From: Planctomycetales bacterium
GTDB lineage: Bacteria > Planctomycetota > Planctomycetia > Pirellulales > Pirellulaceae
Length of the DNA stretch: 64,000 nucleotides
Reading direction: 5' to 3'
Assembly (NCBI GenBank): GCA_020426845.1
Contig: JAGQPF010000083.1
Span: forward strand, 1-64,000
Shown: positions 34,195 to 44,369 of the stretch, piece after piece
Position numbering within the stretch: position 1 is the stretch's first letter
Layout: every line of letters begins with the position of its first letter
Program-made: the position numbers and the translations under genes
Notes under the pieces: model-generated
Database searches by the model: none
What the model saw: only the letters and a program-made list of their open reading frames with translations
Told to the model about the DNA's origin: nothing

Positions 34195-34494
34195 TCAACC
34201 CCGGAACTTGGTCGTGGACGCTGCCATGCGAGCTTCGTGCAACTCGTGCAGCACCTGCATTACGCTAAAGGCCGACAATTCGCAAAGCAGCTCCGTCACC
34301 TTGGCGTGCGCGGCGTCGTCCAGCATCGGCTCGACGGCTTGCATCGCTTCGATCACGCGTTTCTCCTGGGCTGCGACCTCTTGGTCATCGACGTGTCCGT
34401 CGGCCATCGCTTCGACAAACGAAGCGAGGTTTTTCGCCTTGTCATCAATGATGGTCGACTGCCCGTCTTCGGCAAGCCATGATTCACGTGCCAC
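34195..34494 (-). CDS. small acidic helical protein between the AAA+ ATPase and coiled-coil membrane protein
   Basis: GGAG lies 6 bases before a GTG at 34494, which I take as the start (99 residues); a TTG two codons earlier is also in frame. The product MARESWLAEDGQST... is helical, with the central acidic motif ADGHVDDQEVAAQEKRVIEAM and a short C-terminal helix rich in Leu/Ala. It has no membrane segment. Its 3' end abuts the coiled-coil membrane gene, so translation is probably coupled. The compact helical design resembles small adaptor proteins, but no family is recognised. Confidence 0.7.
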   Translation of the reverse strand: MARESWLAEDGQSTIIDDKAKNLASFVEAMADGHVDDQEVAAQEKRVIEAMQAVEPMLDDAAHAKVTELLCELSAFSVMQVLHELHEARMAASTTKFRG

Positions 34495-34578
34495 GGTCAA
34501 CTCCGGGGAATGAGGAAATCGTTCAAAGGAGACGGAAACCCTAACAGGTTATTCGGTCGTTGTGTGCTTCCACGGCCG

Positions 34579-36324
34579 TTACTCCTCGGCGTGGAGCATG
34601 CGTTTGATGCGCTGAGCTTCGCGCTGCAGCAGTGTGCGGCCGTCTTCGCGCTGCACTTCCTCTCGCCACGCGGGCGGCAGGAAGGACATGTCGGTGCATT
34701 CCAGCACGGCGCAAATCTCTTGGCGAGTTTTCTCGAGCCCTTGGGCGGAGGGGATAAAGCTGGCCAGGGCGGTCTCGAGGTGCTCTCGCGTGACGGTCGC
34801 GTCGCCGGCGGTCAGTGCGCTGCGTCGGGCGGCGAGCATGATGCTTTCGACGTCGGCGCCGCTCAGTTCGCGTTTGGCGCTCACTGCCGGAATCGCGTCG
34901 TCGGCCAGCGGCACCTTGTTCTTGCGCGCCATGACGCGGAACATCTGGGCCAGCTCGTCGTCCTCGTCCGGGTAAAACAGCGGAATGTGGACCTCCGCCC
35001 TGCCCTGTCGTTTCAGGTCGATCGGCAGCAGATCCGGTCGGCTCGTGAGCAACATCCAGATGATGCGTCCGCGGTACCGCGTGTTGCCCATCTGGCTGGC
35101 GATCATCGAGAACACTCGGCCGGAGGTGCCGGAATCGCCGCCCGATTGGCGATCGCCCAGTGCGGCGTCCGCCTCGTCGATAATCACCACCACGGGTCCC
35201 AGCGACCGCAGCACGTTCAGCACATGCTCGAGATTGCCCTCGGTCTCCCCGACGTACTTTGAACGGAAGTTCTTGAGCACCACGCAGGGGATGCCGATCG
35301 AGCCGGCGAAGCATTCGGCGAGAAACGTCTTGCCGGTGCCGACGGGTCCGCAGAGCAGGTAGCCCATCGGGGCCGCGTCGAGTCGTCCTTGCTCGATGAA
35401 CTTTCCGTCTTGCCGCAGCCGCGCTTTCGCGGCCGTATGTCCCACCACCATCTCGAGCGTGTGTTCGGGCTCCACAAACGTGACCAGCCCTCGGCACTGC
35501 CGCTCAATCATCGTCTTCTTGAGCTCGCCGAAGCGATCGGGGCCGAGCTTGTCGTCGCCGCCGCCCGAGAGGACCACGTTCAGGCTAACGAGGTTGAGCC
35601 CGTTGGAGAGCTGCGTGAGGCCCTCGACATCCAGGCCCTCCAATTTGCTTTCGGCCTGCTCGCCCAGCGATTTGCGGATGAAGACGCGGCGCGACTCGGC
35701 CGAAGGCAGCGGCACGTCGATCGTGGCCACGTGCGGGCTTTGCACCAGGCGATCGTTGATTTCGGGCAGGCTGTCGGCGATCAGAAAGAAGGCCGTGTTG
35801 ATCTTCTTGAAGTACGGGTTTTGGGCCCAGCCAAGCAGGCGGACCAGCCGCGACGCCCGACCGCCGCTCAGCGAGTTGAGGTCGCCGCTGGGCATCAGGA
35901 ACTGCGCGTAGGGGAAGACAAAGCACATCTGCTTGACCGACGCGTCCATCAGGTTGCGTTCGGCCAGCTGATCGACCACTGACAGAACCTTGTCCGGCTC
36001 CCGGGGCCAGTTGATCTGGGGCCCCATCTTCCCGGTCAGGTAGTTCATCATCTCGCGGTGGCGCGGCTGATCGCCACCCGTGATCGGCTTTAATCCTCGA
36101 GCCAAGTCGTAGCCGAGCACCAAGTCCCAGCCGCCGAAGAGTTGGGTGGCGAGGAAATCGGTCAGCGTGAGGAACTGGTCGGGCTGCTGGGGCGTGGGGC
36201 AATGCAGCAGGTCGTGGACGTTGCCGTGCAAGATGAAGGTGCAGGTCGTCCCGGATAAGTAGAGATCGACCAACTCCTGCGCCCATTCGGGAAAGACGAA
36301 GGAGTTGGGTAGTGCTTCGGCCAT
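34579..36324 (-). CDS. AAA+ ATPase with degenerate N-terminal AAA domain, paired with PspA
   Basis: The 581-residue protein has an intact C-terminal AAA+ module: Walker A GPVGTGKT (326-333), Walker B VVVIIDEAD (378-386), sensor LLTSRPD (425-431), arginine-finger region KRQGRAEVHIPL (438-449) and a helical lid to about 545. This is the CDC48/FtsH/Vps4-like type. The first 270 residues look like a second AAA-like domain without the P-loop: FILHGNVHDLL replaces Walker A and TAFFLIADSLPEINDRL stands at the Walker B position. There is no membrane segment. It is encoded 50 bases downstream of the PspA-like gene. By analogy with ESCRT-III/Vps4, it may remodel or disassemble PspA polymers; that is inference from the pairing. 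Confidence 0.85.
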   Translation of the reverse strand: MAEALPNSFVFPEWAQELVDLYLSGTTCTFILHGNVHDLLHCPTPQQPDQFLTLTDFLATQLFGGWDLVLGYDLARGLKPITGGDQPRHREMMNYLTGKMGPQINWPREPDKVLSVVDQLAERNLMDASVKQMCFVFPYAQFLMPSGDLNSLSGGRASRLVRLLGWAQNPYFKKINTAFFLIADSLPEINDRLVQSPHVATIDVPLPSAESRRVFIRKSLGEQAESKLEGLDVEGLTQLSNGLNLVSLNVVLSGGGDDKLGPDRFGELKKTMIERQCRGLVTFVEPEHTLEMVVGHTAAKARLRQDGKFIEQGRLDAAPMGYLLCGPVGTGKTFLAECFAGSIGIPCVVLKNFRSKYVGETEGNLEHVLNVLRSLGPVVVIIDEADAALGDRQSGGDSGTSGRVFSMIASQMGNTRYRGRIIWMLLTSRPDLLPIDLKRQGRAEVHIPLFYPDEDDELAQMFRVMARKNKVPLADDAIPAVSAKRELSGADVESIMLAARRSALTAGDATVTREHLETALASFIPSAQGLEKTRQEICAVLECTDMSFLPPAWREEVQREDGRTLLQREAQRIKRMLHAEE

Positions 36325-36374
36325 GCTCTAACCGCGGACTGGGAACGAGGGGAAAAGCCGTTTCCCGTCGCAGC

Positions 36375-37118
36375 TTATTCCGTTTCGGACTGCTTGGGGC
36401 CGAGCTGCTTCGGCGCCTGTTCAACCTCGGCCGTTTCGGGCGTGATCATGCCCGAGTCGATTTCGAATTGTCGCAGCGCGTCGTCCGCCAAGGACGCCTC
36501 CATCGCTTCTTCTCGCTCGATGTCGGCGATGCCTTCGGTGGAGAGGTCCGCCGAGACGCGCGCCTTGGCCCGATTCTGGCCGATGCGGTCCTGCAACACC
36601 TCTTCGATCTGGCCAAAGTCAGTGGTGATGTCGAAATTGAACGACTCGGCCAACTCGGCCATCTCGGCCTCGGCGCGGCTCATTTTCAGCTCGGCGTCGT
36701 ACTTCTGGATTTTTTCCTTGATGCGGTTCAGCTTCTCGCCGGCGTGCTTGATTTTGCGGACGTTGTTTTCGTACGCCTTTTCATGCATGTCGAGCTGCGA
36801 TTGGTTCTCGGCGAGATCGTCCTTCGCCTTTTGCAGCTCCAAGGCAAACTTGGCGGCCGTCTCGCGGTCTCCGGCCTTCAAGTACGCCTTCACCTTGGAC
36901 TCGAGGCTCTGGCAGTGCTTGGAGGACCGCTCGACCTGTCGAGTGACTCGCTCCACCAACGCGCGATACTGCTCCAGGCCCACGCGGCCTTGCTTCAGCT
37001 CCTCGACCGCCGTGTCGTACTCGAGCTGCATCTGGGCGATCGGATCAACCTTCCAGAAGAAGTTGGCCAGCTTATTAAACTGGGCCTTCATCGCCCGCCA
37101 GATTTTTCCGAAGATCAT
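36375..37118 (-). CDS. PspA/IM30 (Vipp1)-family protein
   Basis: The 247-residue product begins MIFGKIWRAMKAQFNKLANFFWKVDP, an N-terminal amphipathic helix typical of the family, and continues as an almost unbroken coiled coil: QLEYDTAVEELKQGRVGLEQYRALVERVTRQVE, then a long Lys/Glu/Gln hairpin. The C-terminal part has two further helices (FGQIEEVLQDRIGQNRAKARVSADL) and a disordered acidic tail. PspA proteins belong to the ESCRT-III superfamily and bind and repair stressed inner membranes. The start ATG at 37118 follows AAAGG at 5 bases. It is first in the minus-strand cluster, ahead of the AAA+ ATPase. No PspF, PspB or PspC gene is seen nearby. Confidence 0.85.
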   Translation of the reverse strand: MIFGKIWRAMKAQFNKLANFFWKVDPIAQMQLEYDTAVEELKQGRVGLEQYRALVERVTRQVERSSKHCQSLESKVKAYLKAGDRETAAKFALELQKAKDDLAENQSQLDMHEKAYENNVRKIKHAGEKLNRIKEKIQKYDAELKMSRAEAEMAELAESFNFDITTDFGQIEEVLQDRIGQNRAKARVSADLSTEGIADIEREEAMEASLADDALRQFEIDSGMITPETAEVEQAPKQLGPKQSETE

Positions 37119-37311
37119 GTTTGCCTTTCCGATGATTGAGCAGCCGAACGCTGGCAGGAAATGACGCTTGTTCCTCGTGCGTTTCTACCGAAGGCGTCTC
37201 GGACTGTCAATTAGCGATGGCGGAGGTGGCTGACGGAGAGACGCATCGCCGCGCCGGCCCGAGCGATTACGTGGAGCTTGGCAACATCCCGCCTCGCCCG
37301 CCGGCATTGGG

Positions 37312-37338
37312 CACCTATCGCACCTATCGCACCTATCG
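37312..37338. repeat. 9-bp tandem repeat, three copies (CACCTATCG)
   Basis: Three perfect head-to-tail copies (37312-37320, 37321-37329, 37330-37338), ending inside the stop region of the sialidase-like gene and within the upstream region of the PspA-like gene. The third copy encodes part of that protein's last residues (DKR-stop). Confidence 0.8.
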
Positions 37339-38493
37339 CTTGTCCGGCGTCGCGGCGGAGAGTCTTGTCAGCGGAATGCGCAGGAAGAATAGACCGGGGC
37401 CGCCGGGTTGGTTCTTGTCGATGTCGTAGAAGACGACTCCGATGGTTTCGTCATCGATCTGCACGGTGCGCGGGCAGGCTCGACCGTTGATGGCGCGGCC
37501 GGGATGGTAGTACTCGTAGCGGTCTTTCCAGGTCACTCCGTCGTCCCGCGAGATCACGTATCGAATCCGCTCGCCACCGAAGCCCGGGCCGAGAATTTCG
37601 GACGCCAATAGCCAGCCATTCGCAAGGCAGACCAGCTCGTGCCTCCAGCCTTGTGACTTGAGATCGGGGAAGGTGTCGATGGACTGCCACGTGCGTCCCT
37701 CGTCCGTCGAACGCAGTCCGGCGCCGCTGACGAAGGTCCCTTTGGGAGTGCGAACGATCGGCACCAAGCCGTGCAGGCGGCCGTCGCCGAAGGGGCGTCC
37801 TTGGCCTGTGCGAGGATCGAAGACAATCGTGGCGTCGTCCAGCGAACAGAGCCACTGGCCTGTGGTCAATTCGACCAAGGGATGGCGGATGACACTGCGA
37901 ACCGCCGGGTCGCGGCGCGGCAAAGGCTGGGGCTCGCCCCACGTTTGGCCGGCATCGTCCGAGACCGAATACAACACCGATCGCGGCTCCTTTTCGGTGG
38001 TCGGTGTGTCCCATCGATTCCAGGCGTGCACGATGGCGCCGCTTTGCAGTGTCGTCAGCGAACCCGGGTAGTAGGAGCGATCCACCGTGTGCGCGAACGG
38101 CGCCGGCTGGCTCCAGGTCCGGCCGCCATCGGTGGAGCGAGTGATCCGCAGATCGCGGTGATTGATGTGGCCGTAGGTCACGACCAAAACGTTGGAGGTG
38201 GCGCAGATGGACGGATGGATATGCCCGTTCACCGGCGCCGCAATGCGCAGCGGAGTCAGCCCCCACTCGCCCTTGCCGGCGCCTTCGGCGGCTTGGCCAT
38301 TTGCCTGCCCCACGGCGCACAGGGTGATAGCGAGGATCATGATCATTGTCAGACGTGCGACGTGTTCGTCTAGCCTCCCGGTGATCGCCTGAAGAGGGAG
38401 CCGAGGCGCCATAAGCGGTGCAACTACCAACGGCCGACGCCTGACCGGGACACGGTTCGGGCAGGGGGAAGTCGAGTTTTCGGGGGGCTTCAT
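37333..38493 (-). CDS. secreted sialidase-like (BNR/Asp-box) protein
   Basis: The start ATG at 38493 has GGAG 8 bases upstream; the 386-residue product has a basic leader and then a hydrophobic segment (MIMILAITLCAVGQANGQ) that looks like the actual export signal. A later ATG at 38346 would place that segment at the N-terminus, so the start is not certain. Four Asp-box-type motifs are visible: STDGGRTW, SDDAGQTW, STDEGRTW and SRDDGVTW. Together they define a six-bladed sialidase-type beta-propeller. The catalytic arginine triad of true sialidases cannot be confirmed by eye. In planctomycetes, such proteins are usually annotated as exo-alpha-sialidase or BNR-repeat glycosyl hydrolases. Confidence 0.8.
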   Translation of the reverse strand: MKPPENSTSPCPNRVPVRRRPLVVAPLMAPRLPLQAITGRLDEHVARLTMIMILAITLCAVGQANGQAAEGAGKGEWGLTPLRIAAPVNGHIHPSICATSNVLVVTYGHINHRDLRITRSTDGGRTWSQPAPFAHTVDRSYYPGSLTTLQSGAIVHAWNRWDTPTTEKEPRSVLYSVSDDAGQTWGEPQPLPRRDPAVRSVIRHPLVELTTGQWLCSLDDATIVFDPRTGQGRPFGDGRLHGLVPIVRTPKGTFVSGAGLRSTDEGRTWQSIDTFPDLKSQGWRHELVCLANGWLLASEILGPGFGGERIRYVISRDDGVTWKDRYEYYHPGRAINGRACPRTVQIDDETIGVVFYDIDKNQPGGPGLFFLRIPLTRLSAATPDKR

Positions 38494-38682
38494 CACGGGA
38501 TCTCCGGCGGGGCGGAAAAAAACCTTCTTTTGGGGGTTGAGGTCTGTAGATCCCGGGGCGAATTGGCGTTCCATGGATCATAGGCGGCAAACTTCGGGAG
38601 TTGCTGCGCGCATTTCTAACCTTTGACGGCGCAGACACCTCGGGGCGACCGAGCGACTGTTCGTGTTGCCAGATCTTTCTGC

Positions 38683-40335
38683 ATGTTACGCACCGCACAC
38701 GGGATTCAACATTGGACCGCAACGGCACTGTCGTTGGCGGCGCTGTGTTTTGCGGGGGCTCAGGTGAGCGCGTTTGTACGCGCCAAGAGCCTCACCTACG
38801 ACGAGACATTCTATCTGAATTGCACGCTGCAGTCGGTGGCTGACGGACACCTTGACCACCGGTTGGTCCAGGCGGGCACCGCTCCGCTCGGCGCCGTCGC
38901 CGCCAATTTGCCGGTGGCCCTGATGCGTGGCGGTCACCAGATTGCGGATCCCTGGCTGGGAGAGCCGGAGCATTTGACGCAAAATCCCATCAGCCGCGCG
39001 ATCAGCGCGCTGGTGGTGCTCACCTCGCTCGCGGTCATGGTGGGCTGGATCGTCGCCCGTCGGCAAGGCGCCGTGGCAGGCGCGCTGGGCGCCTGGCTGC
39101 TGCTCGCTTCGCCATCGATGTTGGGGCACGGATCGTTGGCAACCACCGATGCGCCGTTCGTGTTGGCGACGGTGTTGGCGCTGCTCGCCGTGGCGCAGTT
39201 CCGACATCGCGGCGGGTTGGCTTGGGGCGCCGCGGTGGCCGTCTCGTTGGCGATCGCCTTCTCGACCAAGTACACCGGGGCGTTTCTCGGCCCCGTGCTC
39301 GCTATCGCGTTGGTCTGGGATCAGGTGTCGGCCGCCGGCACGACGAGCGCGAAGTGGGCGGGCGCGGGACGCGCCATCGGCAAGTCGCTGGTGATCGGGA
39401 TTGGAGTGTTCTTCGTCGCTTGGGCGTTGCACGGATTCCAATGGGTGCCGTATGAGGGGCGGACGTTGGCCGAGACGCCCGCGCTTTGGCAACCGGCGCC
39501 GCTGCACGGGCTCGGCGTGCAGCTGGCACACAACCAGCGGGGGCACCAGGCCTACCTGATGGGCAATTTTTCGATGAGCGGCTGGTGGTACTACTATCCG
39601 GCGACCATGCTGCTGAAGAGCACGCCCGCCGAGTGGCTGCTGATGGTGCTGGCGGGATTCGGCGTCGCTCAACTCGTGCGCACCAAGACCGACGACCTGA
39701 CGCTCCACACCTTCGCGATTGCCGGCGTGGTCCTGATGGCGTTGGCGATGCGGTCCCGCATCTGTATTGGGCAACGGTATGTCTTGCCGGTTTATCCGCT
39801 GTTGATTGTTCTCGGGTGCTGTTGGAACGGGGGGTTGTCGCGACGAATGCACGCCTTGGCGCTGGGGCTGCTGGTGCTGGTGCAAGTCTTCTCGTCCACG
39901 GCGATTGCCCCGCACCAGCTGGCCTACTTTTCGCCGCTGATCGGGACGAGCGACCGTTCGGCCTTCTTGGTCGACTCCAATCTCGACTGGGGACAGGACC
40001 TGCCGGCACTGCGACAGCAACTGGAACGCCTCGAAGCGCAGAACACGATTCTGCAATACTTCGGCTCCGCCATTCCGGAACACTATGGGGTGCATGGCAC
40101 GCCGCTGATGGACATCCACCCGACCGAGTTGTCTCGCTACGACACGATTGCGGTGTCGGCCACCTTCCTGCAAGGCGGCTACAGTTTTGGCCGCGATCCG
40201 TTTCACGCGCTGCGTACGTGTCAACCCGCTGCGATGGCGGGGCATTCGATCTATATCTATAGCCTTCGGGATCCGGCGGTGGCCCGAGCGGTGGGAGTTG
40301 CCAAACGCCGCGAAGTGCCGATGCGAAATAAATAG
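38683..40335 (+). CDS. GT39/ArnT-like integral membrane glycosyltransferase
   Basis: The 550-residue product starts at ATG 38683; an in-frame TTG at 38623 is less likely. Hydrophobic segments occur throughout, about eleven, with a first lumenal/periplasmic loop holding LTYDETFYLN, the acidic pair expected of the catalytic Asp-Glu in PMT/ArnT-type GT-C transferases. Later loops include FQWVPYEGRTL and SWWYYYPATMLLKSTP-like sequence. The C-terminal periplasmic part has LVDSNLDWGQDLPALRQQL, which I recall from the PMT_2 family of planctomycetes. It probably transfers a sugar from a lipid-linked donor to an envelope acceptor. It is divergent from the sialidase-like gene across 189 bases. Confidence 0.8.
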   Translation: MLRTAHGIQHWTATALSLAALCFAGAQVSAFVRAKSLTYDETFYLNCTLQSVADGHLDHRLVQAGTAPLGAVAANLPVALMRGGHQIADPWLGEPEHLTQNPISRAISALVVLTSLAVMVGWIVARRQGAVAGALGAWLLLASPSMLGHGSLATTDAPFVLATVLALLAVAQFRHRGGLAWGAAVAVSLAIAFSTKYTGAFLGPVLAIALVWDQVSAAGTTSAKWAGAGRAIGKSLVIGIGVFFVAWALHGFQWVPYEGRTLAETPALWQPAPLHGLGVQLAHNQRGHQAYLMGNFSMSGWWYYYPATMLLKSTPAEWLLMVLAGFGVAQLVRTKTDDLTLHTFAIAGVVLMALAMRSRICIGQRYVLPVYPLLIVLGCCWNGGLSRRMHALALGLLVLVQVFSSTAIAPHQLAYFSPLIGTSDRSAFLVDSNLDWGQDLPALRQQLERLEAQNTILQYFGSAIPEHYGVHGTPLMDIHPTELSRYDTIAVSATFLQGGYSFGRDPFHALRTCQPAAMAGHSIYIYSLRDPAVARAVGVAKRREVPMRNK

Positions 40336-40368
40336 CCGCGCCCACCGTAGCCGCGCCATGGGCGTTGC

Positions 40369-41271
40369 TCAGCGAGATCGGCTTCCTCGCCATTGTCCGT
40401 CGCGCAGCTCGGCATGCACCTTGAGTCCACAGCCGGGACAGAGCGACGGTTGGTCTCGCGTGGTTAGCACCTCCTCGTCACAGGCGGGGCAAGGGACCAG
40501 CACGGCGCCTTGGTAGAGATCGGACGGGGCGCATCCCACCCGCTGTTGAATCTCGGCGAACTGGCGCCAATATTCGTTGTGGTCGAGCTGGCACTCGAGG
40601 TTTTCGACTCCGGCGGCGTCGACCGCGCGGAGGCCCGCCAGGGGCGTCCACAATGGAGCGATCCGCAGCACGAGATCGTGGCTGGAGTGGACGTTGATCA
40701 GCCGCTCGGCGCGCTGCTTGGCGGCCGTCCACGCGGCGACGTCTGCTTCGACAGCCGCGCCCATCAGCACGGCTTGCTGCACCGGCGGCGAGGGGATGTC
40801 ATTCGTCGCGCCGGCGGCCGCCCACCCCGGCGACTGCAGCGCGCTCAGTAGCAGCCGAGCGCCCAGCGAATGGCCCCAGAGCCTGAGGGAGGCTCGTTGG
40901 GGCAAGTTGTCCAATAAACGCGGCAGTTCCCTGCCGACTCGCTCCGCCTCGGCCGCATGGGACCAGAATCGCAGCGTCTCGGACGCTGCGGTTCCCAATC
41001 CGCGCAGCCAAGCCTGATGGTCGCCCGCATGGATTTGTCGGACGGCCGCATTGGCGGATTCCAGTAGCCGCTGCCAGGCGACTCGGTCATCGGGGCCATC
41101 GAGCCAGGCGCCCCAGCACAGCAGGTAGCAATCGCCGGACGGCCGAGCGCGGCCGATCAATCCGGCCAGTCGCCGCAGCTCGGCCGGCGTGCGGGCCGCT
41201 TCGTACCCGTGCACGAACACCTGAGTCAGCTCGGCGCCGTCGTCGTGCAGGGGCAGCAGCAGCGATTGCAT
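40369..41271 (-). CDS. alpha/beta hydrolase (DUF726-like) with C-terminal zinc ribbon
   Basis: The start is ATG 41271 with GGAG at 7 bases; an upstream TTG in the same frame has no such signal. The 300-residue product has strand TQVFVHGYEAART, strand DCYLLCWGAW and the nucleophile elbow LWGHSLGARLLLSAL, typical of alpha/beta hydrolases of the DUF726 kind. It then has a segment QRAERLINVHSSHDLVLR that probably brings the acidic and His residues. The last 40 residues hold CPAC...CPGC, a zinc-ribbon-like four-Cys motif that is unusual as a tail. There is no signal peptide. It converges on the glycosyltransferase gene with 33 bases between stops. Confidence 0.75.
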   Translation of the reverse strand: MQSLLLPLHDDGAELTQVFVHGYEAARTPAELRRLAGLIGRARPSGDCYLLCWGAWLDGPDDRVAWQRLLESANAAVRQIHAGDHQAWLRGLGTAASETLRFWSHAAEAERVGRELPRLLDNLPQRASLRLWGHSLGARLLLSALQSPGWAAAGATNDIPSPPVQQAVLMGAAVEADVAAWTAAKQRAERLINVHSSHDLVLRIAPLWTPLAGLRAVDAAGVENLECQLDHNEYWRQFAEIQQRVGCAPSDLYQGAVLVPCPACDEEVLTTRDQPSLCPGCGLKVHAELRDGQWRGSRSR

Positions 41272-41466
41272 CTCGCGGCTCCGGAATCCGAGGGACGCCG
41301 TTGAAAGCACCAGTTCCAAGGAAATGGTTGCCTCGTTGCGTCGGATGTTTTTCAACCGGCGGTTGGTCTAGAATGCCGCAGGTTGACTTCGCCAATTGTA
41401 CGGCCCTGCCGGGTCTGGCAGAATCGTACTCCCGCTCGCGAGTCTCCTGTTGTTGTCAAGTTTGCC

Positions 41467-42796
<1,330 letters not shown>

Positions 42797-42813
<17 letters not shown>

Positions 42814-42937
42814 GCGAGGGATCGGCAGTTCCATCCCCGCCTGAAGTAATCGACACCACGTTGGGAGCGGAAAGGAAACCCGAAGCGTAAGCGAGGGATC
42901 GGCAGCTCCATCCCCGCCTGAACCAATCGACACCACG
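42797..42937 (+). repeat. dispersed repeat, copies B and C in tandem, covering the phoR stop codon
   Basis: Two 64-bp copies at a 77-bp period (42797-42860 and 42874-42937) differ at only a few positions. Both begin with the ACCCGAAGCGTAAGCGAGG core and continue through CGGCAG(T/C)TCCATCCCCGCC to CGACACCACG. The TAA of phoR is inside copy B. Confidence 0.85.
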
Positions 42938-42959
42938 CATCTCCAGGCATTGTCGTCCG

Positions 42960-44369
42960 CTACTCCGCCTTCTCGGTCTCCAGGCAGTACACGGCGTTGC
43001 GCGTCCGCAAGAGCAACTGCTCGCCGACGGCCACGGGCGAGGCATCGACTCCCGCCGGCAATTCATTCACCGCCAGCACTTCAAGCGAAACGGCGTCGAG
43101 CACGACGGTCATGCCATCGCGATCGGCGATATAGAGCCTGCCATCGGCGACCAGCGGCGAGGCGTACACGGTGCCGAGCGACGGCAAACGTCGCGGCTCG
43201 TGCTGCACTTCGCCGGTTTCGGCGTTGAGCCCCGTGAGGATCGCGTCGTTCACCTTGGTGAAGAACAATGTCTGGCCAGCGAGCGATGGTGAAGGAACAT
43301 ACGGTGTGTCTTGGTCGTATCGCCACGCCAAACTGCTGCTGTTGGTCAAGTCTCCGCGAGCGTCGAGTGGCACGCAGACGGCGGTCTGGCCGCGATAGCC
43401 GCTCATGCAGACCACCGAATTGCCGACCTGCACCGGCGTGGGAATGGCGTTGACCGTTTGGCCGCCGCAGCGCCATAGCTCGGCGCCGGTCTCCAGGTCG
43501 TAGGCCCGCGCGGCACCGGTGCCGTTGACGATGATCACATCGCGCGGCTGGTCGCGATCGGCATCTGAGGCCGACGGATTGGCAGCCACGCACAACGGCG
43601 TGTTCCACGACGTCACTTCGCCCGGACGGTCCTTGCGCCACAGCGTGGCGCCGGTGGCGGCGTCCAACGCGTACAGGTACGAGTCGTCTTCGTGATCCCA
43701 GTTCACCACCACGCGTCCTTTGTGCAACGCGGGCGTGACCGCCTCGCCCCAGCCGCGCCGAGTGCGCAGCGGTCCGAGCCGCCGAGCCCACAGTGGATTG
43801 CCGTCGAGATCGAGTGCAAAGATCCCTTGCGATCCGAACGACACGATCAGTTGCTTGCCGTCGGTGCAAGGCGAGCCGCCGGCGTAGGTGTTGGTGGCGT
43901 GTCGGCCTTCACTTGGCGCTCGCGTTGCGAGCACTCGCCGCCAGCGCTCCTTGCCCGTGTCGCGGTCGAGACAGATTGCGACGTAGTCATACAACTCGCC
44001 GGGCGGCTCGGTCTGTTGGCGAGGGTCGAGGGGAGGACGAGGGACGGCCTGGCCGGTGGGCACTGCCGCGGCCACAAACACACGCTCGCCCCACACAATC
44101 GGCGTGGAGGCGCCCTCGCCCGGCAGGTCGACTTTCCACCGCACGTGTCGGCGAGCGTCCCACTTCACCGGCGGCTGCGCGTGCGGCGCAGAGCCATTTT
44201 GCAGGGGCCCACGCCAGTTGCCCCATTGTCTGGCCGGATCGAGTTCGGCGGGCTGAGCCGTCGCCGCTCGAGCGCAGGCGATCAACCACAACGTGGCGAA
44301 CAGGAGCGATCGTGAGTGGGGAGAAGGCGGGGACTTCAACGGGCGAAACCGTGGCCGCGACTGGTGCAT
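42960..44369 (-). CDS. secreted PQQ-type beta-propeller protein
   Basis: The 469-residue product (ATG 44369) has a basic N-terminus and a signal peptide (RSLLFATLWLIACARAATAQ). A 'W..WRGPLQNG' opening follows, typical of planctomycete PQQ-like propeller proteins. Several blades have the pattern 'AxDxxTGxxLW': CLDRDTGKERW, ALDAATGATLW, AYDLETGAELW, GLNAETGEVQH. No quinone-ligating or catalytic residues can be identified. It lies on the opposite strand between phoR and pstS, sharing the divergent upstream region with pstS, and has no clear functional link to phosphate uptake. A short upstream extension of the frame to 44435 lacks support. Confidence 0.8.
   Translation of the reverse strand: MHQSRPRFRPLKSPPSPHSRSLLFATLWLIACARAATAQPAELDPARQWGNWRGPLQNGSAPHAQPPVKWDARRHVRWKVDLPGEGASTPIVWGERVFVAAAVPTGQAVPRPPLDPRQQTEPPGELYDYVAICLDRDTGKERWRRVLATRAPSEGRHATNTYAGGSPCTDGKQLIVSFGSQGIFALDLDGNPLWARRLGPLRTRRGWGEAVTPALHKGRVVVNWDHEDDSYLYALDAATGATLWRKDRPGEVTSWNTPLCVAANPSASDADRDQPRDVIIVNGTGAARAYDLETGAELWRCGGQTVNAIPTPVQVGNSVVCMSGYRGQTAVCVPLDARGDLTNSSSLAWRYDQDTPYVPSPSLAGQTLFFTKVNDAILTGLNAETGEVQHEPRRLPSLGTVYASPLVADGRLYIADRDGMTVVLDAVSLEVLAVNELPAGVDASPVAVGEQLLLRTRNAVYCLETEKAE

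Noticed and set aside
38686-40359. Minus-strand frame of about 557 codons opposite the GT39-type gene
   Set aside because: Composition is Arg/His/Gln-rich without any fold-like pattern; the plus strand encodes a well-formed membrane protein.
42814-42959. Short minus-strand frames with repeated MELPIPRLRFGF peptides
   Set aside because: They are translations of the tandem dispersed repeat, not genes.
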